Of a stretch of 41,652 bases of DNA, positions 1 through 8,543 are shown in pieces; positions within the stretch are counted from its first letter, which is position 1, and each line of letters begins with the position of its first letter. The stretch spans positions 1 through 41,652 of the forward strand of contig CANIHR010000011.1 of assembly GCA_947467185.1 (NCBI GenBank), in the 5' to 3' direction. Made by a program: the position numbers and the translations under genes. The notes under the pieces are model-generated. The model ran no database searches and was not told where the DNA came from. It was given only the letters and a program-made list of their open reading frames with translations. This DNA comes from Bryobacterales bacterium (lineage in GTDB: Bacteria > Acidobacteriota > Terriglobia > Bryobacterales > Bryobacteraceae).

Positions 1-37
1 AGTTGTAAAAGAGTTGTAAAAGCTCGTTACCCGAGCT
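1..37 (-). terminator. possible weak intrinsic terminator plus 11-bp tandem repeat
   Basis: Bases 1-11 and 12-22 are a perfect tandem copy of agttgtaaaag. Bases 21-26 (agctcg) and 32-37 (cgagct) form a 6-bp stem whose 5-base loop contains the stop codon of the minus-strand sensor gene. On the minus strand the stem is followed by CTTTTACAACTCTTTTACAA, so a weak terminator is possible. The stem is short and the U tract is interrupted, so this is tentative. Confidence 0.35.
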
Positions 38-3000
38 GAAGAGCTTGTGCGCCGGCGGCATTGCCCGCCTGGAGCAGTTTAAAGGCTGCTTCCGGGGGCA
101 CCGGCACAGAGAACAGGTTGCCCTGCGCTTTGCCGAAGCCAGCCTGACGGAGGATCTCGAACTGGGCCTCGGTTTCCACCCCTTCGGCGATCACCTGGAG
201 GTTGAGGGTGCGGGCGAGCTTCACCATGCCTTCCACCAGAGGCAGGCTGCTGGGCACGTCGTCGAGGTCGCGGACAAAGACCTGGTCGATTTTCACGATA
301 TCGACGGGCAACTGGTGGAGGTACTGCATGGGCGAATAACCGGTGCCGAAGTCATCGAGGGCTATCAGAATACCGCGGTTGCGAAGCCGGTTGAGCACGC
401 TGGCGGAGTTGCCGGTGTCCTTGACCAGGGCGGTCTCCGTCAGTTCCAGTTCGAGGCGCGTCGGGTCCAGGCCCGTTTCTTCGAGAACCTCGATTACGAA
501 CTGTTCAAAGCCACTGTGGGCGAGTTGCATGACCGAGACGTTCACGGAAATGCAGGCTTGCGGGAAGCCGGCCTTGTGCCATACCTGCATTTGGCGGCAG
601 GCTTCGCGGAGGACCCACGCGCCCATTTCCACGATGAGGCCGCTCTCTTCGGCAATGGGAATGAATTCGCCGGGCGGGAGTTCGCGCTCCGCGCCCTCGA
701 TGCGCAGCAGCGCTTCGAAACCCGTGATCTGGCCCGTGATGGCGTACTGCGGCTGGTAGCGAAGCCGGAAACCATTGTTGCGAAGGGCTTCGCGGAGCTT
801 GTCCTCGATGTTCTGCGGCCGGGAAGCAGCCTCCATCATGCCGGACCTGAAGAGTTGTACCTGATTCTTACCGGCAGCCTTCGCGTTGTACATGGCGGCG
901 TCGGCAGCGGCCATCAGGCTGTCGGGCTGCAGGGCGTCATCCGGGTAGGTGGCGATGCCGATACTCATGGTGGCGAAGACGTTCTTGTCTTCAATCCGGA
1001 TGGGAGCCTGCAGCGTGTTGAGCAGCGCCTGGCCTCGCGCCGCCGCCCCTTCGCGCGAACGCAGCCCCGGAAGCAGGACGATGAATTCGTCGCCGCCGAT
1101 GCGGCCAATCATTTCGCCGGGCCGGAGGCCGGAAGACAATCTCTCAGAGATCTGGCGCAGGAAGTTGTCGCCCACCTGATGGCCCCAGGTGTCGTTAATC
1201 CGCTTGAAGCGGTCGAGATCGATGAACAGGACAGCGACGCGCGAGTTTTCAGTGCCTGCGATACGGAGTTCCCGATTCAGGCGCTCACCGAAGAGGAGCC
1301 GGTTGGGGAGGCCTGTCAGCACGTCGTGTCGGTACTGGTGCGCCAGTTCACGAGTGCGCTCGGCGACGGCGGTTTCCAGAGCGCGGCGGATCTCGGCCTG
1401 ACGTTTGGTTCGCTGACGCACTAACAGGAAGACCATGATGGCGGCTCCGAGGATGCTGCCGAGCGTAAACCACCATGTCCGCCACCAGGGCGGCGTGATG
1501 CGGAAACGCAGCGTGGCCACTTCACCGAGTTTCGCCCCCTTATTCTCCCGCGAGGCAATTTCGAGCGTGTATTCGCCCGGTTGGATGGCCGCGATCTGCA
1601 ACTGCCGTTCGGAAGTCTCCCGCCACTGTTTATCGAGGGGCGTGAGGCGGTAGGTGAAGGTGACGTCGCGGTCGTGGCCGAAGCGCAGCGCGGAGAAGCG
1701 GACTTCGAAGGGGTCCGACGTGTATTTCAGATCGTGCGGGCGAGCCAGATCGAGGACCGTTTTTCCGTAAACAGCACTGGTGAAGACGGTGCGGGGCGGG
1801 TCCGCCTGCGCGATACCGGCCCGTCGCTTGAAGCGGGAAAGGCCTCCGGAGGTGCCGATCCACACATGCCCGTCTGCCTCGGCGGCGAAGGCGTGGAGAT
1901 CGCAGTCATCCCAGATGAGACCGTCACGGTGATCGTAGCGGTCCCAGCGGGTGCTGTTCGGCGCGCGGACCAGGACGCCGAGATTGGTGCCCGCCCAAAG
2001 GTTGCCTTTGGGGTCGAATTCGAGGAAATAGGTGATGTTCGCCTGGCGGCCCTGGGGCGGGTCGAAGGTCTCGAAGGTCGGTTTCCCGTTGCTGAAGGTT
2101 AGGCGGGAAATGACACCTGTCAGGCGGTAGCCGATCCAGATCTCGCCGTTCATGCCCGCCGCGAGGGCGATTACGGAGTTGCCCTTCAGCCCGTCGTTCA
2201 TGCTGAAACGCTTCCAGACACCGCCGGAAAGGTGCCAGAGGCCGTCGCCGGTGCCCGCCCAGATGTCGCCGTTGGGGGCCTCCAGCAGCGTCCAGCATCG
2301 GAGCTTTGTGGCTGTTTCCACGCGTTCAAACTTCGCAGCTCCCTTCGCCAGCGTGAAGATACCTTTTTCGGTGCCGGCCCAGACGGTCTGGTTGCGGTCA
2401 ATGATGATCGTGTAGGGGGAACGCCCGCCCAGGCCTTCATTCGCGGCGTACCATTTGACGGCTCCGGTTTTGGGGTCAAACCGGCCGGCACCTTTGCCGT
2501 CTGTTCCGAGCCAAATATACCCGGAGTCGTCCCGGCGCACCGCGTGGACCGGAATGGAATTCAGGGCTTTCTGTTGCGTCCATTCCCAGGCGTGGCCATT
2601 TTCGGTCTGGATGCCCCGGAAGAAACCGCTCTCGGTACCAACCCAGACATCGCCTTTGCCTCCGGGGAGAATTTCGTAAACGGTTTCGCTGGTGAGGCCG
2701 CTTTGAGCGGAGAAGCTCTCCCACTCGCTGTAGCCGAGCCACCGCGCCAGCCCGCGCCCGGCCAGCCCGAGCCACACGGAGCCTTCCCGGTCCTGGAGTA
2801 CGGAGAAGACGGGGGGGAGGATGCCGGCCATTCTGCCGGCGATGCGGAATTTGCCGTCCTGCCAAATTGCCAGGCCTTCGGTTGTGGGGGCGAGGAGACG
2901 ACCGTCCTGATCGAGCACGGGACTGCGCCCGGGGCCGGCGGGCGGGAGTTTCGGGTCCCCTTCGGCGAAGCGTCCGGAGCCGGCCGGCATGAGGAAAAGC

Positions 3001-3686
3001 CGCCGGTTTTGCAGAACCCAGAGGCCGCCGTCTTTATCACGGACGATGGAGCCGATTCGGTCCTTCAGGAGACCTTCACCGGGACCGAAGACCTTAATGC
3101 CATCCGGGCCCATGCGGCAAAGTTCGGTGCCACAGCCCCACGCCAGTGTCTGGCCATCCACGAAGATGCTCTGGGCATCGGTGCGGCCTTCGCCGGGAGC
3201 TTTGGGGCCGGCAGCGAAGCTCAGCGTGCCGTTGGGGCCGGAAGTCGCTTCCAGGAGCCCGGCGTCGGTGGCAATCCAGGTTCGCTTATCGGCCAGAACG
3301 ACGCCGTTGTAGCCGTTGACGCGATTGCCAAAGGGCAGCGTGAGCTTTTCGAAACGCTCACCACGCAGCCGGAAAAGGCCTGACTGGTTGCCGACGAGGA
3401 CTGTGCCGTCCGGGGCCTCGCCAATGGAGGCGCTGATACTGGAAGGCAGCCCCTGTTCGGGCGAAAATTCACGAAACCGGATGCCCTCATAGCGAAAAAG
3501 GCCGTTTTCAGTGACAACCCAGATGAAACCGGTGCGGTCCTGATAGAGGGTTTTTACGGTGAGGTTGCTGAGGCCCTGTTCGACTCCAAAGTATTGAAAA
3601 GCATACTGCTGCGCTTTCGCGGGAAGGGCCGCAAAGGAGAGAGATAAAAGGATCGGAAGCGCGGCAGCTCGTCGAAAAGAAGACAC
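27..3686 (-). CDS. two-component-regulator propeller GGDEF-EAL transmembrane sensor
   Basis: Probable periplasmic-sensing protein that makes and/or degrades cyclic di-GMP. Seen: signal peptide, many propeller repeats of the Reg_prop type (motifs such as DRTGFIWVVTENGLFRY and GDIWAGTGDGLWHLSGG), a Y_Y_Y-type domain (TYRLTPLDKQW), a membrane segment near residue 745, then a GGDEF domain (signature GGDEF about residues 864-868) and an EAL domain (EALLR at about 991, then ELTET, DDFGTGYS, KID, AEGVET, QG). The catalytic residues of both output domains look intact. The inhibitory-site position before GGDEF reads RPGE rather than RxxD. Start: a longer frame begins with TTG at 3707, but GTG at 3686 is preceded by GAGG six bases upstream and gives a tidy signal peptide; it is preferred (1219 aa). 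Divergent from ftsY across 115 bp. Whether net activity is synthesis or hydrolysis cannot be told. Confidence 0.9.
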   Translation of the reverse strand: MSSFRRAAALPILLSLSFAALPAKAQQYAFQYFGVEQGLSNLTVKTLYQDRTGFIWVVTENGLFRYEGIRFREFSPEQGLPSSISASIGEAPDGTVLVGNQSGLFRLRGERFEKLTLPFGNRVNGYNGVVLADKRTWIATDAGLLEATSGPNGTLSFAAGPKAPGEGRTDAQSIFVDGQTLAWGCGTELCRMGPDGIKVFGPGEGLLKDRIGSIVRDKDGGLWVLQNRRLFLMPAGSGRFAEGDPKLPPAGPGRSPVLDQDGRLLAPTTEGLAIWQDGKFRIAGRMAGILPPVFSVLQDREGSVWLGLAGRGLARWLGYSEWESFSAQSGLTSETVYEILPGGKGDVWVGTESGFFRGIQTENGHAWEWTQQKALNSIPVHAVRRDDSGYIWLGTDGKGAGRFDPKTGAVKWYAANEGLGGRSPYTIIIDRNQTVWAGTEKGIFTLAKGAAKFERVETATKLRCWTLLEAPNGDIWAGTGDGLWHLSGGVWKRFSMNDGLKGNSVIALAAGMNGEIWIGYRLTGVISRLTFSNGKPTFETFDPPQGRQANITYFLEFDPKGNLWAGTNLGVLVRAPNSTRWDRYDHRDGLIWDDCDLHAFAAEADGHVWIGTSGGLSRFKRRAGIAQADPPRTVFTSAVYGKTVLDLARPHDLKYTSDPFEVRFSALRFGHDRDVTFTYRLTPLDKQWRETSERQLQIAAIQPGEYTLEIASRENKGAKLGEVATLRFRITPPWWRTWWFTLGSILGAAIMVFLLVRQRTKRQAEIRRALETAVAERTRELAHQYRHDVLTGLPNRLLFGERLNRELRIAGTENSRVAVLFIDLDRFKRINDTWGHQVGDNFLRQISERLSSGLRPGEMIGRIGGDEFIVLLPGLRSREGAAARGQALLNTLQAPIRIEDKNVFATMSIGIATYPDDALQPDSLMAAADAAMYNAKAAGKNQVQLFRSGMMEAASRPQNIEDKLREALRNNGFRLRYQPQYAITGQITGFEALLRIEGAERELPPGEFIPIAEESGLIVEMGAWVLREACRQMQVWHKAGFPQACISVNVSVMQLAHSGFEQFVIEVLEETGLDPTRLELELTETALVKDTGNSASVLNRLRNRGILIALDDFGTGYSPMQYLHQLPVDIVKIDQVFVRDLDDVPSSLPLVEGMVKLARTLNLQVIAEGVETEAQFEILRQAGFGKAQGNLFSVPVPPEAAFKLLQAGNAAGAQALQLG

Positions 3687-3801
3687 TTGAATCCTCAAGG
3701 TTACCAATCGAGGGGCCGGTAGACCAGTACCATTGTTACTCGCGTTGTCGGGCGCGGCAGGGAGGCGTCATTGTCCCACGCTGCTAACATCATTAAAGAT
3801 C

Positions 3802-4749
3802 ATGATTCAAACCCTTTTCGGCCCCGTAGAGCAGGAGCCGACGCTTCTTGAAAAGCTAAAGAGCGGCGTACAGAAGACGCGCGATGGGCTCGTCACGCGC
3901 ATTGAGGAAGTTGTCTCCGGCAAAAAGAAGATCGACGCAGATCTTCTGGAAGAACTGGAGTACACGCTGATCAGCGCCGATATCGGTGTGAAGACGACTC
4001 AGGAGATTCTGGACCGCATCCGTGAGCGCGTGCACCGCAGCATGGTGAACGATTCCAGCGAACTGAAGGGCCTGATTCGCGAGTACATGTATGAAGTGCT
4101 CCAGGCGAACGACCGTCCCCTGGCCTATGTGGATCATCCCCCCGCCGTCGTGATGCTGGTAGGCGTGAACGGGGCGGGGAAGACCACCACTATCGGGAAG
4201 CTGTGCTCGCTGCTGAAGCGGGATGGCAAGACGGTGCTGCTGTGCGCGGCCGATACGTTCCGCGCGGCTGCGATTGAGCAGTTGGAAGTGTGGGGCGAAC
4301 GCACCGGGACGCAGGTCATCCGGCAGAATACCGGATCGGATCCGAGCGCGGTCCTGTTTGATGCGCTGCAATCGGCAAAGTCCAAAGGCGTGGACTACGT
4401 GATTGTGGATACGGCCGGGCGTCTGCAGACCAAGGTCAATCTGATGGCCGAGTTGGAGAAGATGCGGCGGACCGCGCAGCGCGTGATTCCCGATGCTCCG
4501 CATGAAGTGCTGCTGGTGCTGGATGCGACGACCGGCCAGAACGGGCTGGAGCAGGCGCGGAAGTTCACCGAAGCTTCGGGCGTGACGGGCATTGTGCTGA
4601 CCAAGCTGGATGGCACCGCAAAGGGCGGTGTCGCCGTGGCGATTACGCGTGAACTGGGGCTGCCGATTCGGTATATCGGGGTGGGCGAGAAGGTGGACGA
4701 TCTGCTGCCGTTTGAGCCGGAGCGTTTTGTGGATTCGCTGTTCGCATAA
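3802..4749 (+). CDS. ftsY: signal recognition particle receptor FtsY
   Basis: SRP receptor GTPase that docks ribosome-nascent chain-SRP complexes at the membrane for co-translational insertion. The 315-residue product has the helical N domain followed by the G domain: P-loop GVNGAGKTTTIGKL, DTFRAAA insertion-box motif, DTAGR, TKLDGTAKGG, and the C-terminal GVGEKVDDLLPF motif typical of FtsY. The acidic A domain found in E. coli FtsY is essentially absent, as in many bacteria. The frame is open up to 3733, but family similarity starts at the ATG at 3802; no clear Shine-Dalgarno precedes it, so the start is probable rather than certain. Followed after 9 bases by ribD, so likely the first gene of a five-gene transcription unit. 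Confidence 0.96.
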   Translation: MIQTLFGPVEQEPTLLEKLKSGVQKTRDGLVTRIEEVVSGKKKIDADLLEELEYTLISADIGVKTTQEILDRIRERVHRSMVNDSSELKGLIREYMYEVLQANDRPLAYVDHPPAVVMLVGVNGAGKTTTIGKLCSLLKRDGKTVLLCAADTFRAAAIEQLEVWGERTGTQVIRQNTGSDPSAVLFDALQSAKSKGVDYVIVDTAGRLQTKVNLMAELEKMRRTAQRVIPDAPHEVLLVLDATTGQNGLEQARKFTEASGVTGIVLTKLDGTAKGGVAVAITRELGLPIRYIGVGEKVDDLLPFEPERFVDSLFA

Positions 4750-4758
4750 GTGGGAAAC

Positions 4759-5886
4759 ATGGGCTTAACGGGTAGTTCCAAATTGATGGCAGAGGCGCTG
4801 GGGCTGGCGCGCCAGGGTGTGGCTTTGACCTCGCCGAATCCGATGGTGGGCTGTGTGATCGCCCGCGGCGACGTGGTGGTGGGGCGCGGTTTCCATACGT
4901 GGGATCGCGTGAAGCATGCCGAGGTGCTGGCGCTGGAAGAGGCCGGGGATCAGGCTCGCGGGGCTGATGTTTACGTCACGCTGGAACCTTGTTCGCATAC
5001 CGGGCGGACCGGGCCTTGCGCGGATGCGCTGATTGCGGCGGGTGTGGCGCGGGTATTTGCGGCGTCGGGCGACCCGAATCCGCAGGTGGATGGCGAAGGT
5101 TTTCGTCGCCTGCGGGCGGCGGGAATTGAAGTGTTCCTGCTGGAGGAGTTTGAGGAGGCTGCGGCGGCGCTGAATGAGCCCTTCTTCCACTTTGCAAAGA
5201 CCGGGAAGCCGCTGGTAACCCTGAAGTGTGCGGTGACTCTGGACGGCAAAATTTCCGCTCCCGTGGATAACACCGGGTGGATCACGAGTATTCGGGCGCG
5301 GGCTCACGTGCAGACGCTGCGGCACGCGGCGGACGTGATGGTGACGGGCAGCGGCACGGTGCTGGCGGACAATCCTCTGCTGACGGATCGGAGTGGCTTG
5401 CCGCGGTCGCGGAAGCTGCTGCGCGTGGTGCTGGATTCCACACTGCGGATTCCGTTGCATTCACGGCTGGTGGAGTCGGTGGACGGCGATTTGCTGATCG
5501 CGACCACGTCGGCGGCGTCGCCCGAGCGGCGCGCGGCGCTGGAAGCTCGCGGCGTGGAAGTGCGGGTATTCGATGGGCCGCGCGGTCGTGTGGATATCCG
5601 CGATGTGGTGGCGGAACTGGCTGCCCGAAAGTACCTGTCGGTGATGATCGAAGCCGGCAGTATGGTGAACTGGGCCGCGCTGGATTCCGGCGTGGTTGAT
5701 AAGGTCTTCCTGTATTACGCGCCGAAGATTCTGGGTGGGCTGCAGTCGTTGCCGCTGGCCGGGGGCGCGGGGCGGCAGCGCCGGACCGACGCGCTGGTGC
5801 TGGAGCGCACGAAGTTACACGAGATTCCCCCCGATGAGTTCGCGGTGGAAGCCTGGGTGAAGGCGGAATCGCGGAGGGACGGGTAA
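4759..5886 (+). CDS. ribD: bifunctional diaminohydroxyphosphoribosylaminopyrimidine deaminase / 5-amino-6-(5-phosphoribosylamino)uracil reductase
   Basis: Catalyses the second and third steps of riboflavin synthesis: deamination of the pyrimidine ring, then NADPH-dependent reduction of the ribose. The N-terminal deaminase half carries the zinc site HAE (about residues 53-55) and PCSHTGRTGPC (Cys78 and Cys87). The C-terminal half is the RibD-type reductase (VTLKCAVTLDGKI, then GWITS and VMVTGSGTVLADNPLLT). The length of 375 aa is normal. Start: ATG at 4759, with GGGA three bases upstream; an in-frame GTG at 4750, directly after the ftsY stop, is an alternative. Two bases separate it from ribE, so coupled translation is likely. 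No FMN riboswitch fits in the 9-base gap before it. Confidence 0.95.
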   Translation: MGLTGSSKLMAEALGLARQGVALTSPNPMVGCVIARGDVVVGRGFHTWDRVKHAEVLALEEAGDQARGADVYVTLEPCSHTGRTGPCADALIAAGVARVFAASGDPNPQVDGEGFRRLRAAGIEVFLLEEFEEAAAALNEPFFHFAKTGKPLVTLKCAVTLDGKISAPVDNTGWITSIRARAHVQTLRHAADVMVTGSGTVLADNPLLTDRSGLPRSRKLLRVVLDSTLRIPLHSRLVESVDGDLLIATTSAASPERRAALEARGVEVRVFDGPRGRVDIRDVVAELAARKYLSVMIEAGSMVNWAALDSGVVDKVFLYYAPKILGGLQSLPLAGGAGRQRRTDALVLERTKLHEIPPDEFAVEAWVKAESRRDG

Positions 5887-5888
5887 CC

Positions 5889-6491
5889 GTGTTCACCGGG
5901 ATCATTGAAGAGCTGGGTTCCGTTGCGGCGTTTACGCCTGCGGCTGGTGGTGGTGCGAAGCTGCGCATCGCATGCAAAGTTGTGATGTCGGACGTGACCC
6001 CTGGCGCCAGTATTGCGGTCAATGGCGTTTGCCTGACGGCGGTGGATCTGTATGACGATGGCTTCGGCGCGGATCTGGCTCCCGAGACTTTGCAACGGTC
6101 GAATCTGGGTGACCTGCGGACGGGCGATGTGGTGAATCTGGAGCGTCCGGTGACGCCGACCACACGGCTCAGCGGGCATATCGTGCAGGGTCATGTGGAC
6201 GCGACGGGCGCGGTGGAATCGATCACAGATCTCGAGGGCGGGAACTGGGAACTGCGTGTGAAAGTGCCGGCCGAGCTCGATCCCTATCTGGTGTACAAGG
6301 GCTCGATTACGATTGACGGCATCAGCCTGACGATTGCGTCTTTGGACGATTCTGTCGTGAAGGTTGCGATCATTCCGCATACCTGGGAGGCGACGAATTT
6401 GCAGTCGCGCCAGGCTGGGTCGCGGGTCAATCTGGAATGCGATGTGCTGGCAAAGCACGTGGCGAAATTGCTGGGCAAACTGACGCTCTAA
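5889..6491 (+). CDS. ribE: riboflavin synthase alpha subunit
   Basis: Dismutates two molecules of 6,7-dimethyl-8-ribityllumazine to riboflavin. The protein starts with the hallmark MFTGIIEELGSV and consists of two tandem lumazine-binding halves: the first has VNGVCLTAVDL and the second has IDGISLTIASL. Both end in short beta-barrel segments (ERPVTPTTRLSGHIVQGHVD; LECDVLAKHVAK). At 200 aa it is full length. Starts with GTG two bases after the ribD stop; the conserved N-terminus leaves no doubt about this start. The mscS-like gene follows with no gap. The symbol ribC is used for this enzyme in some organisms. ribA/B and ribH are not in the window. Confidence 0.96.
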   Translation: MFTGIIEELGSVAAFTPAAGGGAKLRIACKVVMSDVTPGASIAVNGVCLTAVDLYDDGFGADLAPETLQRSNLGDLRTGDVVNLERPVTPTTRLSGHIVQGHVDATGAVESITDLEGGNWELRVKVPAELDPYLVYKGSITIDGISLTIASLDDSVVKVAIIPHTWEATNLQSRQAGSRVNLECDVLAKHVAKLLGKLTL

Positions 6492-7529
6492 ATGAACCTC
6501 GATCCGCTGATCTTCGTGCAACCCGTGGCGCTGTTCCTGGGAACGGTGGCAGCGGTGCTGGTGTTGCGGCGCGTCCTGTTCGCCGTGCTGCGGCGCTGGG
6601 CCGTGAGCGCGGAAAGCCAACTGGCGGAACTGGTGACCGAGACGTTCTCGGGGTCGATTCTGCTCTGGGGCATCATCCTCGCGTTCCATGTGGCGACGCT
6701 GGACGACGAGATCCCGAAGCGCTACATGCGGTACATCCACCCGTCGATTGACGTGCTGTGGGTGTGGTCGATTACCGCGGCGGTGAGCCGCTTTGCGGGG
6801 CGCGCGGTACGGCACTACGGGACTCCGGTAACGGGCGTGAAGTCGGTGACCAGCCTGACGCAGAAGCTGGTGCAACTGGCGGTGGTTTCGATTGGCCTGG
6901 TGTGGCTGCTGAAGGTGGTGTTCGACATCAGTCTGACGCCGATTCTGACCACCTTAGGTGTTGGTGGCCTGGCGGTCGCGCTGGCGTTACAGGATACTCT
7001 GTCGAACCTGTTCGCCGGGTTCTATGTTTCGATTTCGGGCCTGGTGAATCTGGGCGATTACATCCGGCTGAATTCAGGCGAAGAGGGTTACATCAGCGAC
7101 ATTACGTGGCGCTGCACCACCATGCGGACCAACGGGAATAACCTGGTGGTGATTCCGAACAACAAGCTGGCACAGGCGATTTACACGAACTTTCATCTGC
7201 CGGAGCCTCGCATGGGGATTTCGGTGGTTTTCCATGTGTCGATGAATTCGGATGTCGCACAGGTGATGGCGACGCTGCAGGATGAAGTTGCGAAGGCTGT
7301 GACGATGGTGCCGGGGGCGCTGCCGGAACCTGCGCCGTCCGTGCGGTTCAATGGTCCGGGCGACGCGGGCCTGGCGTTCCAGGTGAACTGTAATATTACA
7401 AGGTTCGGGGATCAGTTCCAGATTCTGAGTGACCTGCGGATGCAGTTGTTTAACCGTCTGCAGAAGGACGGCGTGCGGTTCGATGTTCCTCCGAAGGCGG
7501 TAGTGCTTGATCAACAACCCCGCTCCTGA
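6492..7529 (+). CDS. MscS-family mechanosensitive ion channel
   Basis: Small-conductance mechanosensitive channel that releases solutes under hypo-osmotic stress. The 345-aa protein has hydrophobic N-terminal membrane segments (from about residue 5), then the glycine/alanine-rich pore helix (LGVGGLAVALALQDTLSNLF) and the beta domain (GLVNLGDYIRL, VVIPNNKLAQAIYTNF), followed by an MscS-type C-terminal alpha/beta domain. The ATG lies immediately after the ribE stop codon. Its 3' end overlaps the methyltransferase gene by 23 bases. A functional link to riboflavin synthesis is not evident; the arrangement may only reflect operon packing. Confidence 0.92.
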   Translation: MNLDPLIFVQPVALFLGTVAAVLVLRRVLFAVLRRWAVSAESQLAELVTETFSGSILLWGIILAFHVATLDDEIPKRYMRYIHPSIDVLWVWSITAAVSRFAGRAVRHYGTPVTGVKSVTSLTQKLVQLAVVSIGLVWLLKVVFDISLTPILTTLGVGGLAVALALQDTLSNLFAGFYVSISGLVNLGDYIRLNSGEEGYISDITWRCTTMRTNGNNLVVIPNNKLAQAIYTNFHLPEPRMGISVVFHVSMNSDVAQVMATLQDEVAKAVTMVPGALPEPAPSVRFNGPGDAGLAFQVNCNITRFGDQFQILSDLRMQLFNRLQKDGVRFDVPPKAVVLDQQPRS

Positions 7530-7944
7530 GATCATCGCTGCGCTGGCAGGAGAACCTGCGGGACGGGCTCTGGATATTGCTTGTGGTGGTGGACGCCATG
7601 CGCTGTGGCTGGCTTCGCTGGGGTGGGTTGTTGAGGCGGCGGATCAGGTGCCGGTGGAATTACCCGGAGTGGAATTCCATGTGGCCGATATCGAGCGAGG
7701 CGGGTATCCGATTGAGGTGGGCGCGTGGGATCTGATTGTCTGCTGGCTGTACTGGCAGGCGGATCTCTTGCCGGGGATTGGGGCAGGGGTGAAACCGGGC
7801 GGGCTGGTGGCGCTGGCAGGGAAGACTACCGGACGGTTTGCGACTTCGCTGGAGAACTACAGGGCGGCGTTTCCGGGATGGACCGAAATCGCCGCCGGTG
7901 AGGATGACGGGCGGGCGTGGTTTATTGCACGGCGGTCTGCGTAA
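7507..7944 (+). CDS. small class I SAM-dependent methyltransferase
   Basis: Predicted S-adenosylmethionine-binding methyltransferase of unknown substrate. Motif I is clear (ALDIACGGGRHALWLA, about residues 21-36), followed by an acidic beta-2 end (VEAAD), DLIVCWLYWQ as motif II/post-II and VKPGGLVALAG as motif III. At 145 aa it is short for the family and lacks most C-terminal substrate-recognition elements. Start is TTG at 7507, inside the end of the channel gene; no other start upstream of motif I exists in this frame, and AAGGCGG lies 7-8 bases before it. Its last 23 bases overlap the convergent minus-strand gene. Last gene of the ftsY-rib unit. Confidence 0.72.
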   Translation: MINNPAPEIIAALAGEPAGRALDIACGGGRHALWLASLGWVVEAADQVPVELPGVEFHVADIERGGYPIEVGAWDLIVCWLYWQADLLPGIGAGVKPGGLVALAGKTTGRFATSLENYRAAFPGWTEIAAGEDDGRAWFIARRSA

Positions 7945-8524
7945 GGTTCCGAACAGGAACGCAACTCCCCTCTTTGCTCAGAGTGCGTTTTGCCCTCCCC
8001 TCAATCAGTTGAGTGAAGGGTAGATCTTTTATTCTGGTGAATACCTGCCATGTCGCATCCGCATCCATCGGCCTTGGTAATGGCAGGCTCTCACTGGTCA
8101 CCGGATTCCAGGCAGAACTCGCCGTCTTAGTCGCCTTGCCAGCAGCAATTTGATAGGACTCCTGCTTTACCTCGTGCTCAGACACATACAGTATGTTTCG
8201 CAACAGACCTACAATTTGACCCAGCCGATTTAGTTCATACCAATCGTGGAGTACCCATTCTACGTTAGAATTCTGCTGCTGCAGGTAAATCCGCGAGACC
8301 CGGCCACCGTGGTACTCAATACCTCCCGCCATTTCTGGTTGGACGCTATTTACGCGAGAGTCCCATGTTTCCTTGTTTGAGTACACACACCAACGGCCCT
8401 GAAGGTCATCGCGCAGAAAATACCTCGTCCCGGGAGCCAGCGGAGGCGCGAACGATTGAGAGAATCCAAGCGTACCGAGTGTCAGAGTGACCGCAAAGAC
8501 GCGGATGGCCAAGATCGCCTTCAT
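7922..8524 (-). CDS. secreted hypothetical protein
   Basis: Not recognised. The 200-aa product has a signal peptide (MKAILAIRVFAVTLTLGTLG, probably cut near FSQS) and a mature part rich in polar and aromatic residues, including GTRYFLRDDLQGRWCVYS and WVLHDWYELNRLGQIVGLL. No catalytic motif is visible. The gene is visibly less GC-rich than its neighbours, which suggests later acquisition or relaxed composition. It overlaps the methyltransferase gene tail-to-tail by 23 bases and lies 19 bases upstream... in map order, of the argH end; both argH and this gene read leftward, so it could be cotranscribed downstream of argH. Export and gene reality are moderately well supported; function is unknown. 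Confidence 0.72.
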   Translation of the reverse strand: MKAILAIRVFAVTLTLGTLGFSQSFAPPLAPGTRYFLRDDLQGRWCVYSNKETWDSRVNSVQPEMAGGIEYHGGRVSRIYLQQQNSNVEWVLHDWYELNRLGQIVGLLRNILYVSEHEVKQESYQIAAGKATKTASSAWNPVTSESLPLPRPMDADATWQVFTRIKDLPFTQLIEGRAKRTLSKEGSCVPVRNLTQTAVQ

Positions 8525-8543
8525 GATCGGATTTTAAGCTGCT

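Noticed and set aside
45-3383. Long plus-strand open frames (45-1424, 2232-3383 and others) opposite the sensor gene
   Set aside because: They are antisense to a gene with clear GGDEF, EAL and propeller motifs; high GC produces such open frames and their translations show no family pattern.
4750-4758. FMN riboswitch before ribD
   Set aside because: Only nine bases separate ftsY and ribD, too short for an RFN element, and none was seen upstream of ftsY.
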